Source: Lichenicola cladoniae (lineage in GTDB: Bacteria > Pseudomonadota > Alphaproteobacteria > Acetobacterales > Acetobacteraceae). Taken from it: DNA of 64,000 nucleotides. The notes beneath the pieces are model-generated. The model was not told where the DNA came from. It saw only the letters and a list, made by a program, of their open reading frames with translations, and did no database searches. A program made the position numbers and the translations under genes. Location: the NCBI RefSeq assembly GCF_013201075.1, contig NZ_CP053708.1, positions 3,973,501 through 4,037,500 on the forward strand, read 5' to 3'. Shown piece by piece: positions 56,904-64,000 of this stretch (position 1 is the first letter of the stretch; the number at the start of each line of letters is the position of its first letter).

Positions 56904-58031
56904 ATGACAGCCGAGCAGAACGATACGGGACCGGGGAATACTCTGACAGCCGGCTGGTCGAGCGCACGGTTCGCCTTCGCAGCGGCCGCGGGCGCGTGGC
57001 TTCTGGATCTGTCGCTGATCGGGCTGCGGCTGCTGGAGTTCGGCTACCCGCATTACCGGTCGCTCATGGAGCGTCATCTCGTGACGACCATCGGCGGCAT
57101 GGCGCTGACGGGCGTGCTTTACTTCGTCCTGCGCCGGATCGAGCCGAGATCGTTCGGGGTCAGGATTACCGCGGCGATCCTGCTCGCGGCGCCGGCGGCC
57201 ATCCTGGTGTCGCTGTTGAGCTACAACGCCTTGTTCGTATTCGGGTCGTCGCCGTTCCGCAACGACGACGATCCGGCACCTGGACTGCTCGGGCAGATCG
57301 CGTTCACCATCCTGGAGAACTACTTCGTCTTCCTGTCCTGGACGATCGTCTACACGGCGTTCTCGTCGGCGATCGAAACACAGCGGGCCCTCCGCCGCGC
57401 CGCCTTGTCGGAAAGTTATGCCAGGGTAGCCGAATTGCGCGCACTCCGCTTTCAGCTCGATCCGCATTTCCTGTTCAACGCGCTCAACACCGTTTCAGCC
57501 CTGGTGGTCACCGGCGATGCCAAAGGTGCCGACCGGGCGATCGATGCCTTGTCGCGGTTCCTGCGGGCAACGCTGTCGAGCGATACCTCCGGCGACATCA
57601 CGCTGGCCGACGAGATCGAGCTGCAGGCGCTCTACCTCGAGATCGAGAAAACCCGGTTCGGCAAACGCCTGTTCGTGGAGATCAGCCTGCCGGAGGGACT
57701 TTCGGGCGCACTGGTACCGGCGCTGCTGCTGCAACCACTCGTCGAGAACAGCATCAGGCACGGCGTGGCGAAAACCAGCACTCCGGTGCATGTGCGGGTC
57801 AGCGCATGGCGGGCCGATGATCGGCTTCACCTTGCGGTCGAGGACGATGCCACCGGTCCAGCCACCGACGCCGGTCATGGAGTCGGGCTGCGCAATGTCG
57901 CGACCCGGCTGACGCTGCGGTTCGGCGCGGCGGGTACGTGCGAATACGGGGTTCGACGCGGCGGTGGCTTCCGCACCGAGATCGCCATGCCGTTCTCCTC
58001 TACCGGCGCCGTCGGAGCGGCCCGCGTATGA
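56904..58031 (+). CDS. LytS/YehU-type sensor histidine kinase
   Basis: Predicted 375-residue membrane kinase. Four hydrophobic helices lie in residues about 20-155. The His_kinase domain has the phosphoacceptor His188 in RFQLDPHFLFNALNTVSAL, the N-box LLQPLVENSIRHGV and the glycine motif GHGVGLRNVATRLTLRFG. No periplasmic sensor domain is obvious, so the helices may sense the signal. The ATG at 56904 has a weak ribosome-binding site; in-frame codons continue upstream. It overlaps the response regulator start (ATGA). Confidence 0.9.
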   Translation: MTAEQNDTGPGNTLTAGWSSARFAFAAAAGAWLLDLSLIGLRLLEFGYPHYRSLMERHLVTTIGGMALTGVLYFVLRRIEPRSFGVRITAAILLAAPAAILVSLLSYNALFVFGSSPFRNDDDPAPGLLGQIAFTILENYFVFLSWTIVYTAFSSAIETQRALRRAALSESYARVAELRALRFQLDPHFLFNALNTVSALVVTGDAKGADRAIDALSRFLRATLSSDTSGDITLADEIELQALYLEIEKTRFGKRLFVEISLPEGLSGALVPALLLQPLVENSIRHGVAKTSTPVHVRVSAWRADDRLHLAVEDDATGPATDAGHGVGLRNVATRLTLRFGAAGTCEYGVRRGGGFRTEIAMPFSSTGAVGAARV

Positions 58032-58771
58032 CGGAGCAGGCTCTCCGGACGCTGGTCGTCGACGACGAGGAACTCGCGGTGCGCAGGCTCGTCCTGCTGT
58101 GCGCCGAGATCCCCGGGATCGACATCGTCGGGACGGAATCCGACGGCAGGCGCGCGATCGAGGCGATCAGGCGGCACCGGCCGGCACTGGTGCTGCTCGA
58201 CATCTCGATGCCGGAGCTCGATGGTCTCGCAGTTGCGCGCTCGGCCGACCTGTTGCCGATCCGTCCGGCCGTGGTGTTCTGCACCGCGTCCGAGCAGCAC
58301 GCGCTGGCCGCCTTCGAGCTCGCCGCGGTCGACTACCTGCTCAAGCCAGTGTCGGTGGAGCGGCTATCGCGTGCCGTCGACCGGGCCCGGCTGCTCGGCC
58401 CGTCCGGACAAGGCCAGACATCGTCCCCAGGATCGCCCGTCGACTCGATCTGGGTGCCGCATCGGGGCGCGATGCTGCGCATCCGCACCGTCGACATCGA
58501 CCGGATCGAGGCCGAACGCGACTACATGCGTATCCATGCAGGTGGTGCAAGCTACCTGTTGCTCGAGACGATCACACGCCTGGAAGGTCTCCTCGACCCG
58601 GACCGGTTCATCAGGCTGCGCCGGTCGGTCATCGTCCGGCGTGACCAATTGGCCGGGCTGCGGCATGTCGGCGCGGGACTATGGGAGGCCACCCTTCGAG
58701 ACGGTACCGCGATCCGGATCGGGGGGACCTTTCTACGCAGCGTCAAGGCGATGGTGGAGCAACGGACGTAG
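58028..58771 (+). CDS. LytTR-type response regulator
   Basis: Predicted 247-residue regulator. The receiver domain has the acidic pair DD at 12-13, phosphoacceptor Asp58 in LLDISMPELDG, and Lys in DYLLKPVSVERL. A LytTR DNA-binding domain follows (about 140-247) with IEAERDYMRIHAGGASYLL and FIRLRRSVIVRRDQLAGL. It is translationally coupled to the kinase. Targets are unknown; the divergent exported protein or the nearby TonB receptor are candidates. Confidence 0.92.
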   Translation: MTEQALRTLVVDDEELAVRRLVLLCAEIPGIDIVGTESDGRRAIEAIRRHRPALVLLDISMPELDGLAVARSADLLPIRPAVVFCTASEQHALAAFELAAVDYLLKPVSVERLSRAVDRARLLGPSGQGQTSSPGSPVDSIWVPHRGAMLRIRTVDIDRIEAERDYMRIHAGGASYLLLETITRLEGLLDPDRFIRLRRSVIVRRDQLAGLRHVGAGLWEATLRDGTAIRIGGTFLRSVKAMVEQRT

Positions 58772-58772
58772 A

Positions 58773-58798
58773 ACACCAGCGGCGCCATCGCCTGGTGT
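58773..58798. terminator. Hairpin after the two-component genes
   Basis: ACACCA and TGGTGT enclose GGCG-CCAT-CGCC, giving a 10-bp stem with a two-base bulge, starting 2 bp after the response-regulator stop. There is no T-run, so it may be a factor-dependent or mRNA-stabilising structure. The remaining 217 bp to 59015 hold nothing I recognise. Confidence 0.4.
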
Positions 58799-59015
58799 CC
58801 GATACGGCAAGGTTACCGCCTTCGAAACAAGGACACGGAATGCCGCCCAGGCATCTGCGCCGCTACCGTGCCGAAGCGGCGGCTCCCACACCCACCGTCT
58901 GGCCAGACCGGTCATCGACCGCGGTAGCGCCACGCTTTGCCAAATTGCCGTTCCCAGGCGACTTCTCGCCATGGGCGATGGTCGGTGGTGACTGCGGTGC
59001 ATTACCTGCGTTCCG

Positions 59016-60020
59016 TCATGGTGCCTGGAGCACGAGAACACCGAAGCTGCCGGGCGCCAGCCGCCGGCCAGCCCCCTGCCCGACGATCGTGCCATGCGGA
59101 ACATAGAAGCGGCGCGTCGCCGCGTCGTAGCCCACCACCCGGCTCCCGTCATACGTCCGGTATCGCATCGCCAAACGCGGAACGGGCGACAAGCCGATCG
59201 CGCCGAGCATGCCGTCCTCGGTCGCGATCCAGGCCTGCCCTGCACCCGCGACGACGGGTCCCGGATGCGGCCCGACGGCGATCGTGCCGAGATCCGCCCC
59301 GTCGATATCGTTGAGGACCTTCGCGATACCGTTGCCGCAGGCGACGACCAGCCGGTGCAGGTCCGGAATGTCGGCGAGGCCCGAAGGCCGCTCGCACCCG
59401 GTCAGGCGATAATGGTCGGTTACGACGCCCCGCCGCAGGTCGATCGCAGCGACCTCGTCCTGTTCGCGCAGATTGACCCACGCATGTCCGGACGCGTCCG
59501 CCTGGACCATTTCCGGTTTCGGCCCGAGCGGGATGCTCCGTACCGTCGTGCCGTGTTGCAGGTCGATCTCGAGCAGCACGCCGCGATCCTCGTCGACGAC
59601 GAGGGCACGATCGGTACCCGGCTCGAGGATCGCCTCGTCCGGATCGTCGAACCCGCGGAGGGTCGATCGGATCGCACCGCTCGCGGCGTCGATGATGGTG
59701 ATCGTGCCGGTGTCGCCCCCGGTCGCCAGCAGCGCGCCATCCGGCAGCACCAGCACCGTGTTCACCCGGTGCCCGACCAGCAGGCTCGGGAGCAGGCGCT
59801 GGCGATCGAGCGCGATCACCGCGATCCCATCGGTGCGCGCGACGTAGCCGCGACGATGCGCATCATCCAGCGTGACGCCGATCCAGCGCCCGGTACCGTC
59901 GCCGCCTGCGATGTCCGCGATTTGCGCCAGGACGGGCTGGGTGGGCGGTTCCGCCGCACGCGCGCCGCCTGCCGTGGCGATCACGCAGGCGGTCAGTAGA
60001 CTGCGAAGACCGGGCGTCAC
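59016..60020 (-). CDS. Exported beta-propeller (YVTN/NHL-like) protein
   Basis: Predicted 334-residue secreted propeller. It starts at GTG 60020, overlapping the TonB receptor stop (GTGA), with a signal peptide (LRSLLTACVIATAGGARA). Repeated blades follow the pattern of two or three strands with a DxxxG turn: VLVLPDGALLATGGDTG, IIDAASGAIRSTL, VVDEDRGVLLEIDL and VLNDIDGADLGTIAVG. Such proteins often bind ligands or metals beside TonB receptors. Coupling to the receptor gene suggests a shared substrate; what that is cannot be read from the sequence. Confidence 0.8.
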   Translation of the reverse strand: MTPGLRSLLTACVIATAGGARAAEPPTQPVLAQIADIAGGDGTGRWIGVTLDDAHRRGYVARTDGIAVIALDRQRLLPSLLVGHRVNTVLVLPDGALLATGGDTGTITIIDAASGAIRSTLRGFDDPDEAILEPGTDRALVVDEDRGVLLEIDLQHGTTVRSIPLGPKPEMVQADASGHAWVNLREQDEVAAIDLRRGVVTDHYRLTGCERPSGLADIPDLHRLVVACGNGIAKVLNDIDGADLGTIAVGPHPGPVVAGAGQAWIATEDGMLGAIGLSPVPRLAMRYRTYDGSRVVGYDAATRRFYVPHGTIVGQGAGRRLAPGSFGVLVLQAP

Positions 60021-62236
60021 AGTACGGAGGACACGCTGAAGAATATGCCGCGTCCGGGATTGACCCAGTAGAGCGGCGCGCCGTTGCCGGCTGCAGCACC
60101 TGCGTAGCCGATCAGGCTGGTATTGTTGAACAGGTTGGTGACCTGCACACCGAGATCGAGATGACGCGCATTCTGCAGCGGCAGCAGGTAGTGCACCGCC
60201 AGATCTGTGGTGTCGTAGGACTTGATCGGCACCTTGTTCACGAGCCCGGTATCGGAGCCCCATTGCGGTCCGACGTCCTTAATCAGCAGCGATGCATCGA
60301 TCCGATCGTCATGCAGCAGCGCGCTGTGACGGTCGAACAGCACGCCGGCCACCGCCGTCCGTCGTGGCGCCTGCGCGATGGAGGCGCCGTTATGGTAGTT
60401 GGCATGGTTCAGCGAGCCGTTCCCATAGAGCGCCAGACCCTGGCCCAACTGCACGGTCGCCTCGACCTCGACACCCTTGAAGGTGGCGTTACCCTGGTTG
60501 GTATAGAGCGTATTGCGGCCGATGACGGTGCTGGCGATATAGTTCTGGTATTGCAGATCGTACAGATCGACATCGGCACTCAGCCAGCCGCGCTGATACA
60601 CCGTGCCGATCTGGTAATTGTTGGTCGTCGACGGCTGCACGCTGTTCACGATCTGCGCGTAGAATATGTTCAGCGGTGGCGTCAGGAAGCCTTTCGCTGC
60701 TTGCGCGAATACCGAAAGATGGCTGTTGACCCGATAGTTGGCATCGAACGACGGCAGCGCCTTGTTGTAGGTCGCGTGGTCATCCGCAGGTCCCTTCACG
60801 GTTCGCACCAGCGGACCGTGCAGCGAGCGCGTGACGGAGCTGTATTTGACGCCCGAGGTGATCGTCAGCTGCGCCAGCGGGTGCCAGGCAAATTCGATAT
60901 AGGGCTGAACCGTGGTCAGGCGGTCGAAATACAAATACTGATAGGCGGAACCGGTTCGCGACGTCGTATAGGGGAGCTGGTTTCGGGTGAGCACGATGTT
61001 GGTCTTGTAGAGAGTATTGTCCTCGCTCTCGAACCAGAGGCCGGCACGCGCCTGGCCATACGGCGTATCCTTGGCGATCCGCAGGATATTTCCCCACGCC
61101 CGGTAGTCGTTCTGGGCGGAGGCACCGGGAACGTCGTTGTTGAGCTTCGTGGGAACACCCTGGAGATAATAGGTCTTGCCTGGGCCGGTGGTCAGGTTCG
61201 GCGTGCTCAGCGACGTGTCGCTGGTCTGCAGGCCGCGATGGTAGAAGGCGGTGGTGTAGGGTTGGTCCGAGACGGTCAGCCCATGCGCGAAGCGATGCTC
61301 GATCAGCAGGTATTCGAAGTCGGTGGTGTATGCATCCCTGTTGTAGGGGCCGTATGCCTGGGAATGCGGATCGTCGTTCAGCGAGAAGTTGCGGCCATAG
61401 GTGTCGATCAACGAGAGCGGCGTGCCGTATGGGGTGTGCGTGATCGCGTTGTCGAGATTGACGGCGGCCGTCAGTGTGGTGTCGTCACCGATCGGCTGGA
61501 TGTATTTCGCGAACAGGTTGCGGCGCTCGTCCGACGTGCCGCTCAGCGCACCGCGGCTCTCGTTGCGCTGGATGTCGAGCAGGATGCGGCCACCCGATAA
61601 TGCACCGCCAAGCTGCTGGCCGATCGTGCCGGTATCTACCTCGATGCCGTACAACTTCGTGCCGAAACTGCCGAAGGTCGCGTACGGGTTGATCGACGCC
61701 GTTGTCGACGGATCGCGCGAATGGATCTCGACGTCTCCGCCGAACGTCGCCGAACCGATGGTGGAAGCAGGACCGGGACCGCGATTGACCGTGATCGGCC
61801 CCAGATCATGGGCCACGAAATAGGCGGCCGGCTGCGGCGAGAGGTTGCCGGGCGAGCCAGGCACCTGGACGCCGTCGAACAGCACGCTGAACTGGGTGTA
61901 TTGGAGGCCGCGTATGCTCTGGCCGAAATCCTGCTGCAGCCCAGGGCCGTTCGGGTCGATGTCCATGGCACTGGGCGTCAGACGGATAATGTCGTCGTAG
62001 TTCGAGGTCGCGGGCGTCTGCTCGGCGATGAAGCGCCCGCTGACCGTCGAGGTAGGCTCGGTTTCCGCCAGCGAGGCGGCCTGCGGCGCCTGCTGGGTCG
62101 CGACACCGGGAAAAGCCTGGCCCTTTACCTGGATCTGTTCGGCCTCAGACGTGGTTTGAGCCGCTGCGTGTTCGTAAGATTGCAGTGCCAGCAAAAGACT
62201 GATGGTACAACCGGTAAAAAGATGGGAACTGCGCAA
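60017..62236 (-). CDS. TonB-dependent outer-membrane receptor
   Basis: Predicted 739-residue receptor. Signal peptide near residues 1-26 (LFTGCTISLLLALQSYEHAAA), a possible TonB box (EQIQVKG), a plug domain (SNYDDIIRLTPSAMDIDPNG and QSIRGLQYTQFSVLFDGVQVPG at about 75-125) and a beta-barrel to the end. It must start at TTG 62236, because the preceding in-frame codons reach a stop and no ATG precedes the signal. It ends with Leu rather than the usual aromatic residue. Substrate unknown: siderophore, sugar or cofactor are possible. Forms an operon with the propeller gene. Confidence 0.88.
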   Translation of the reverse strand: MRSSHLFTGCTISLLLALQSYEHAAAQTTSEAEQIQVKGQAFPGVATQQAPQAASLAETEPTSTVSGRFIAEQTPATSNYDDIIRLTPSAMDIDPNGPGLQQDFGQSIRGLQYTQFSVLFDGVQVPGSPGNLSPQPAAYFVAHDLGPITVNRGPGPASTIGSATFGGDVEIHSRDPSTTASINPYATFGSFGTKLYGIEVDTGTIGQQLGGALSGGRILLDIQRNESRGALSGTSDERRNLFAKYIQPIGDDTTLTAAVNLDNAITHTPYGTPLSLIDTYGRNFSLNDDPHSQAYGPYNRDAYTTDFEYLLIEHRFAHGLTVSDQPYTTAFYHRGLQTSDTSLSTPNLTTGPGKTYYLQGVPTKLNNDVPGASAQNDYRAWGNILRIAKDTPYGQARAGLWFESEDNTLYKTNIVLTRNQLPYTTSRTGSAYQYLYFDRLTTVQPYIEFAWHPLAQLTITSGVKYSSVTRSLHGPLVRTVKGPADDHATYNKALPSFDANYRVNSHLSVFAQAAKGFLTPPLNIFYAQIVNSVQPSTTNNYQIGTVYQRGWLSADVDLYDLQYQNYIASTVIGRNTLYTNQGNATFKGVEVEATVQLGQGLALYGNGSLNHANYHNGASIAQAPRRTAVAGVLFDRHSALLHDDRIDASLLIKDVGPQWGSDTGLVNKVPIKSYDTTDLAVHYLLPLQNARHLDLGVQVTNLFNNTSLIGYAGAAAGNGAPLYWVNPGRGIFFSVSSVL

Positions 62237-62639
62237 CTGTTTGTCTTTCTGACATCAAGCTGACGCCGCTTTGCCGGACAAGACATGGTTTGTCGTGTGA
62301 CGTTCTGATGAAGCTGCGGATCGATGAGAAATTGGAGGGCGGCCCGCGCAAGCCTGGATGATGCTACCGGCGTGCACTGGCCTGGGTCGAAGCGATCCTC
62401 GTGGCTGTCGCTGGCCACAGGACCGGTCGTCGTGTGTCGTGCGACACGATGTTGTGTAACGCGGTCTTGGCAATATCGACGTCGATGTTGCGGGTGGGTT
62501 GCGCGGCCGAAGCGCTCGATGCGGCGGGCTGCACGGTTTGGCTGCACTCAACCCACAATGTTCAAATACCGGGTTGGCACCCGGTTCGGTCGTAAGGACC
62601 GCCGACCCGTGCTTCTTTGCGTAGCCTGAGCCGGCGCTG
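62237..62639. other. Upstream region of the TonB receptor
   Basis: About 400 bp between two minus-strand genes. I see a palindrome at 62434-62447 and no riboswitch motif. Short frames here have no recognisable domain. An ATG at 62255 opens a 36-codon frame overlapping the receptor's signal-peptide region in another phase. Confidence 0.4.
62434..62447. promoter_or_regulatory. Palindrome upstream of the TonB receptor
   Basis: GTGTCG-TG-CGACAC: perfect 6-bp arms around 2 bp, about 200 bp before the receptor start. Candidate operator. Confidence 0.3.
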
Positions 62640-62858
62640 CTATCGGGCCGAGGCTTTGGGTATCCTGTGGCCGCCGGTCGGATCTGTCCCGACAGCCACG
62701 GCGTCGGCCGGCGGGAGCGTCACGATCCGGAACCCGGCTGTTGCCAGCGCCTTGACGACGTCATCGGCGACATCTTCGAAAGTGGCGTCCCGATACTCGA
62801 AGTCGGCCAGGGCGGTCGCGATGATGCCCCTTGCGGTTACCAACCCTTGCTTGCCCAT
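62640..62858 (-). CDS. Small conserved-looking protein, unknown function
   Basis: Predicted 72-residue protein starting at ATG 62858 with GGGAGG 6 bp upstream. It has no signal or membrane segment. The middle is acidic (FEYRDATFEDVADDVVKALATAGF) and helical in appearance. I do not recognise the family. It is divergent from the BON-domain gene across a perfect FNR-type box, so both may answer to low oxygen. Confidence 0.6.
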   Translation of the reverse strand: MGKQGLVTARGIIATALADFEYRDATFEDVADDVVKALATAGFRIVTLPPADAVAVGTDPTGGHRIPKASAR

Positions 62859-62925
62859 GAACAACCTCCCGCCACGCCACATCGACCGTGGAAATTCATA
62901 CTCGGCCGGTTGCGGCCAAAATGGC

Positions 62926-62939
62926 TTGATCCAGATCAA
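62926..62939. promoter_or_regulatory. FNR/FixK-type box
   Basis: TTGATCCAGATCAA matches the TTGAT-N4-ATCAA consensus perfectly, and the flanking bases C and G extend the symmetry. It is centred about 75 bp from the small gene's start and about 100 bp from the BON gene's start, in their divergent promoter region. Confidence 0.75.
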
Positions 62940-63033
62940 GACGGCCCATGCCGGGTGCGACCATGCTGTCCTTGGTTGAAGTGCATGGCTGCTTCGAGCG
63001 GTGCAGTTTTCGATCGGCACTCCGGGAGGCATC

Positions 63034-63684
63034 ATGTCCAGCGACAGGAAATTGCAACAGGCGGTTCTTGCGGAACTGATCTGGGAGCCGAGCGTCACCG
63101 CCGGCCATATCGGCGTCACCGCGGATGCGGGCGTCGTCACCTTGACCGGTCGTGTCGAGACCTACGCCCAGAAGCACGCCGCCGAGACATCGGCGCGCAG
63201 CGTGAGCGGCGTCAAGGCCGTGGCGGACGAGATCGAGGTGAAGCTGCCGTTCGATGCAAGCCGTACCGACGAGGATATCGCGTCGGCGGTGCTCGAGCGC
63301 TTCGCGTGGAACGTTTCCGTGCCTCAGGACCGGGTCAAGGCGACGGTCGAGCACGGGTGGCTCACCCTGACCGGCGAGGTCGACTTCTTCTTCCAGAAGA
63401 AAGCGGCGGCCGAGGACGTACGCAGTCTGCACGGCGTCGTGGGCGTCAGCAACCAGATCACCATCAAGCCGAGGGTCGACACGTTGAACCTCGGCGACGA
63501 CATCATGCACGCCCTGCACCGCTCCTGGTTCTTCGATCCGCAGACGGTCCAGGTCAGCGCGGAAGGCGGCAAGGTCAAACTCACCGGAACGGTGCATACG
63601 CCGCATGAACGTCAGGTGGCGGCCGCCACGGCATGGGCGGCACCCGGAGCGACCGGGGTAGAGAACAACATCTCCATCCAGTAA
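63034..63684 (+). CDS. Triple BON-domain protein
   Basis: Predicted 216-residue protein with three BON repeats (about 3-70, 75-145 and 150-216). Each has the GxVTLTGxV-type strand: GVVTLTGRVETYAQK, GWLTLTGEVDFFFQK and GKVKLTGTVHTPHER. BON domains bind membranes or other hydrophobic surfaces, and such proteins are often stress-induced. The ATG at 63034 follows GGGAGG. I see no signal peptide, unlike OsmY. The FNR-type box upstream suggests induction at low oxygen. Confidence 0.9.
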   Translation: MSSDRKLQQAVLAELIWEPSVTAGHIGVTADAGVVTLTGRVETYAQKHAAETSARSVSGVKAVADEIEVKLPFDASRTDEDIASAVLERFAWNVSVPQDRVKATVEHGWLTLTGEVDFFFQKKAAAEDVRSLHGVVGVSNQITIKPRVDTLNLGDDIMHALHRSWFFDPQTVQVSAEGGKVKLTGTVHTPHERQVAAATAWAAPGATGVENNISIQ

Positions 63685-63749
63685 CGGGTCGGCCAGAGCC
63701 GGGACCGCAAGGTCCCGGTCGGTGCTGCTCGCGGCCCCGGTGGCGCTGG

Positions 63750-64000
63750 TCAGCGATCGGAGAACTCGAGGACCACGCGCGCCGCCACGTCGCCCCGTTC
63801 GAGGCGCTCGAAAACCCGGTTGATTGCCGAGAGCGGCTGCAGCTCGACATGCGCCCTGACCTTGCCCTGGGCCGCGAACTGCAATGCCTCGGCCATATCC
63901 TGGCGGGTGCCGACGAACGAGCCGCGGACGGTGATGCAGTTCGCCACCACGTCGAACAACGGCAGCGGGAACTCGCCGGGCGGCAACCCGACCAGCACGC
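63750..64000 (-). CDS. Zinc-dependent alcohol dehydrogenase, AdhP-like (C-terminal part)
   Basis: The last 82 or so residues of a medium-chain alcohol dehydrogenase whose 5' part lies beyond the right edge. LVGLPPGEFPLPLFDVV, GSFVGTRQDMAEALQFAAQGKV and INRVFERLERGDVAARVVLEF are typical of the AdhP C-terminus (end of the cofactor domain and return to the catalytic domain). The catalytic zinc ligands are not in view. It ends 65 bp from the BON gene, convergent with it. Confidence 0.85.
   Translation of the reverse strand, partial: VLVGLPPGEFPLPLFDVVANCITVRGSFVGTRQDMAEALQFAAQGKVRAHVELQPLSAINRVFERLERGDVAARVVLEFSDR

Overview
The window is GC-rich throughout, with overlapping ATGA/GTGA gene junctions, many GTG starts and few non-coding gaps. 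A sugar porin of the OprB type, an adenosylcobalamin-dependent ribonucleotide reductase, TonB-dependent uptake and many ribose-type sugar ABC transporters point to a free-living alphaproteobacterium. Acetobacteraceae is my best guess, from gene content only. I see no rRNA, tRNA, CRISPR array or insertion sequence.

Left part (1-15678): the 5' end of an OprB porin; tenA back to back with an ATPase and permease of a thiamine-precursor (HMP) transporter; a soluble chemoreceptor-like protein with unusual domain order; a TetR gene with copies of one palindrome (ATGACCGGTCAT core) on both sides and a stump membrane ORF next to the second copy; an MsbA-type exporter; a secreted Tricorn-type protease with its full catalytic triad; the B12-dependent ribonucleotide reductase; a small outer-membrane beta-barrel; and a GntR/FadR-family regulator.

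Centre (15679-42017): three ribose-type (CUT2) ABC transporters with sugar enzymes. Operon A (+, 16474-21434) is binding protein, long ATPase, permease and SMP-30 lactonase. Operon B (-, 25872-21514) is binding protein, ATPase, permease and SDR dehydrogenase. 6-phosphogluconate dehydrogenase and an iron-type alcohol dehydrogenase follow, converging on a strong terminator. Operon C (+, 30060-42017) has eleven genes: binding protein, ATPase, permease, FAH-family dehydratase, 2-hydroxyacid dehydrogenase, aldehyde dehydrogenase, xylulokinase-type kinase, HAD phosphatase, RpiR regulator, ribose-5-phosphate isomerase and SDR. It combines a phosphorylating pentose/pentitol route with the last steps of a non-phosphorylating 2-keto-3-deoxypentonate route.

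Right-centre (42097-55694): a complete L-rhamnose locus with the rhizobial layout. rhaR-S-T-P-Q-U-K lie on the minus strand, and rhaD (aldolase fused to lactaldehyde dehydrogenase) and rhaI lie divergently on the plus strand. lutABC follow rhaDI, so the lactaldehyde half of rhamnose can be taken through lactate to pyruvate from one transcript.

Right end (55711-64000): an exported methyltransferase-like protein, a LytS/LytTR-type two-component pair, a TonB receptor coupled to a secreted beta-propeller protein, and a divergent small protein/BON-domain pair around a perfect FNR-type box, followed by the C-terminus of a zinc alcohol dehydrogenase.
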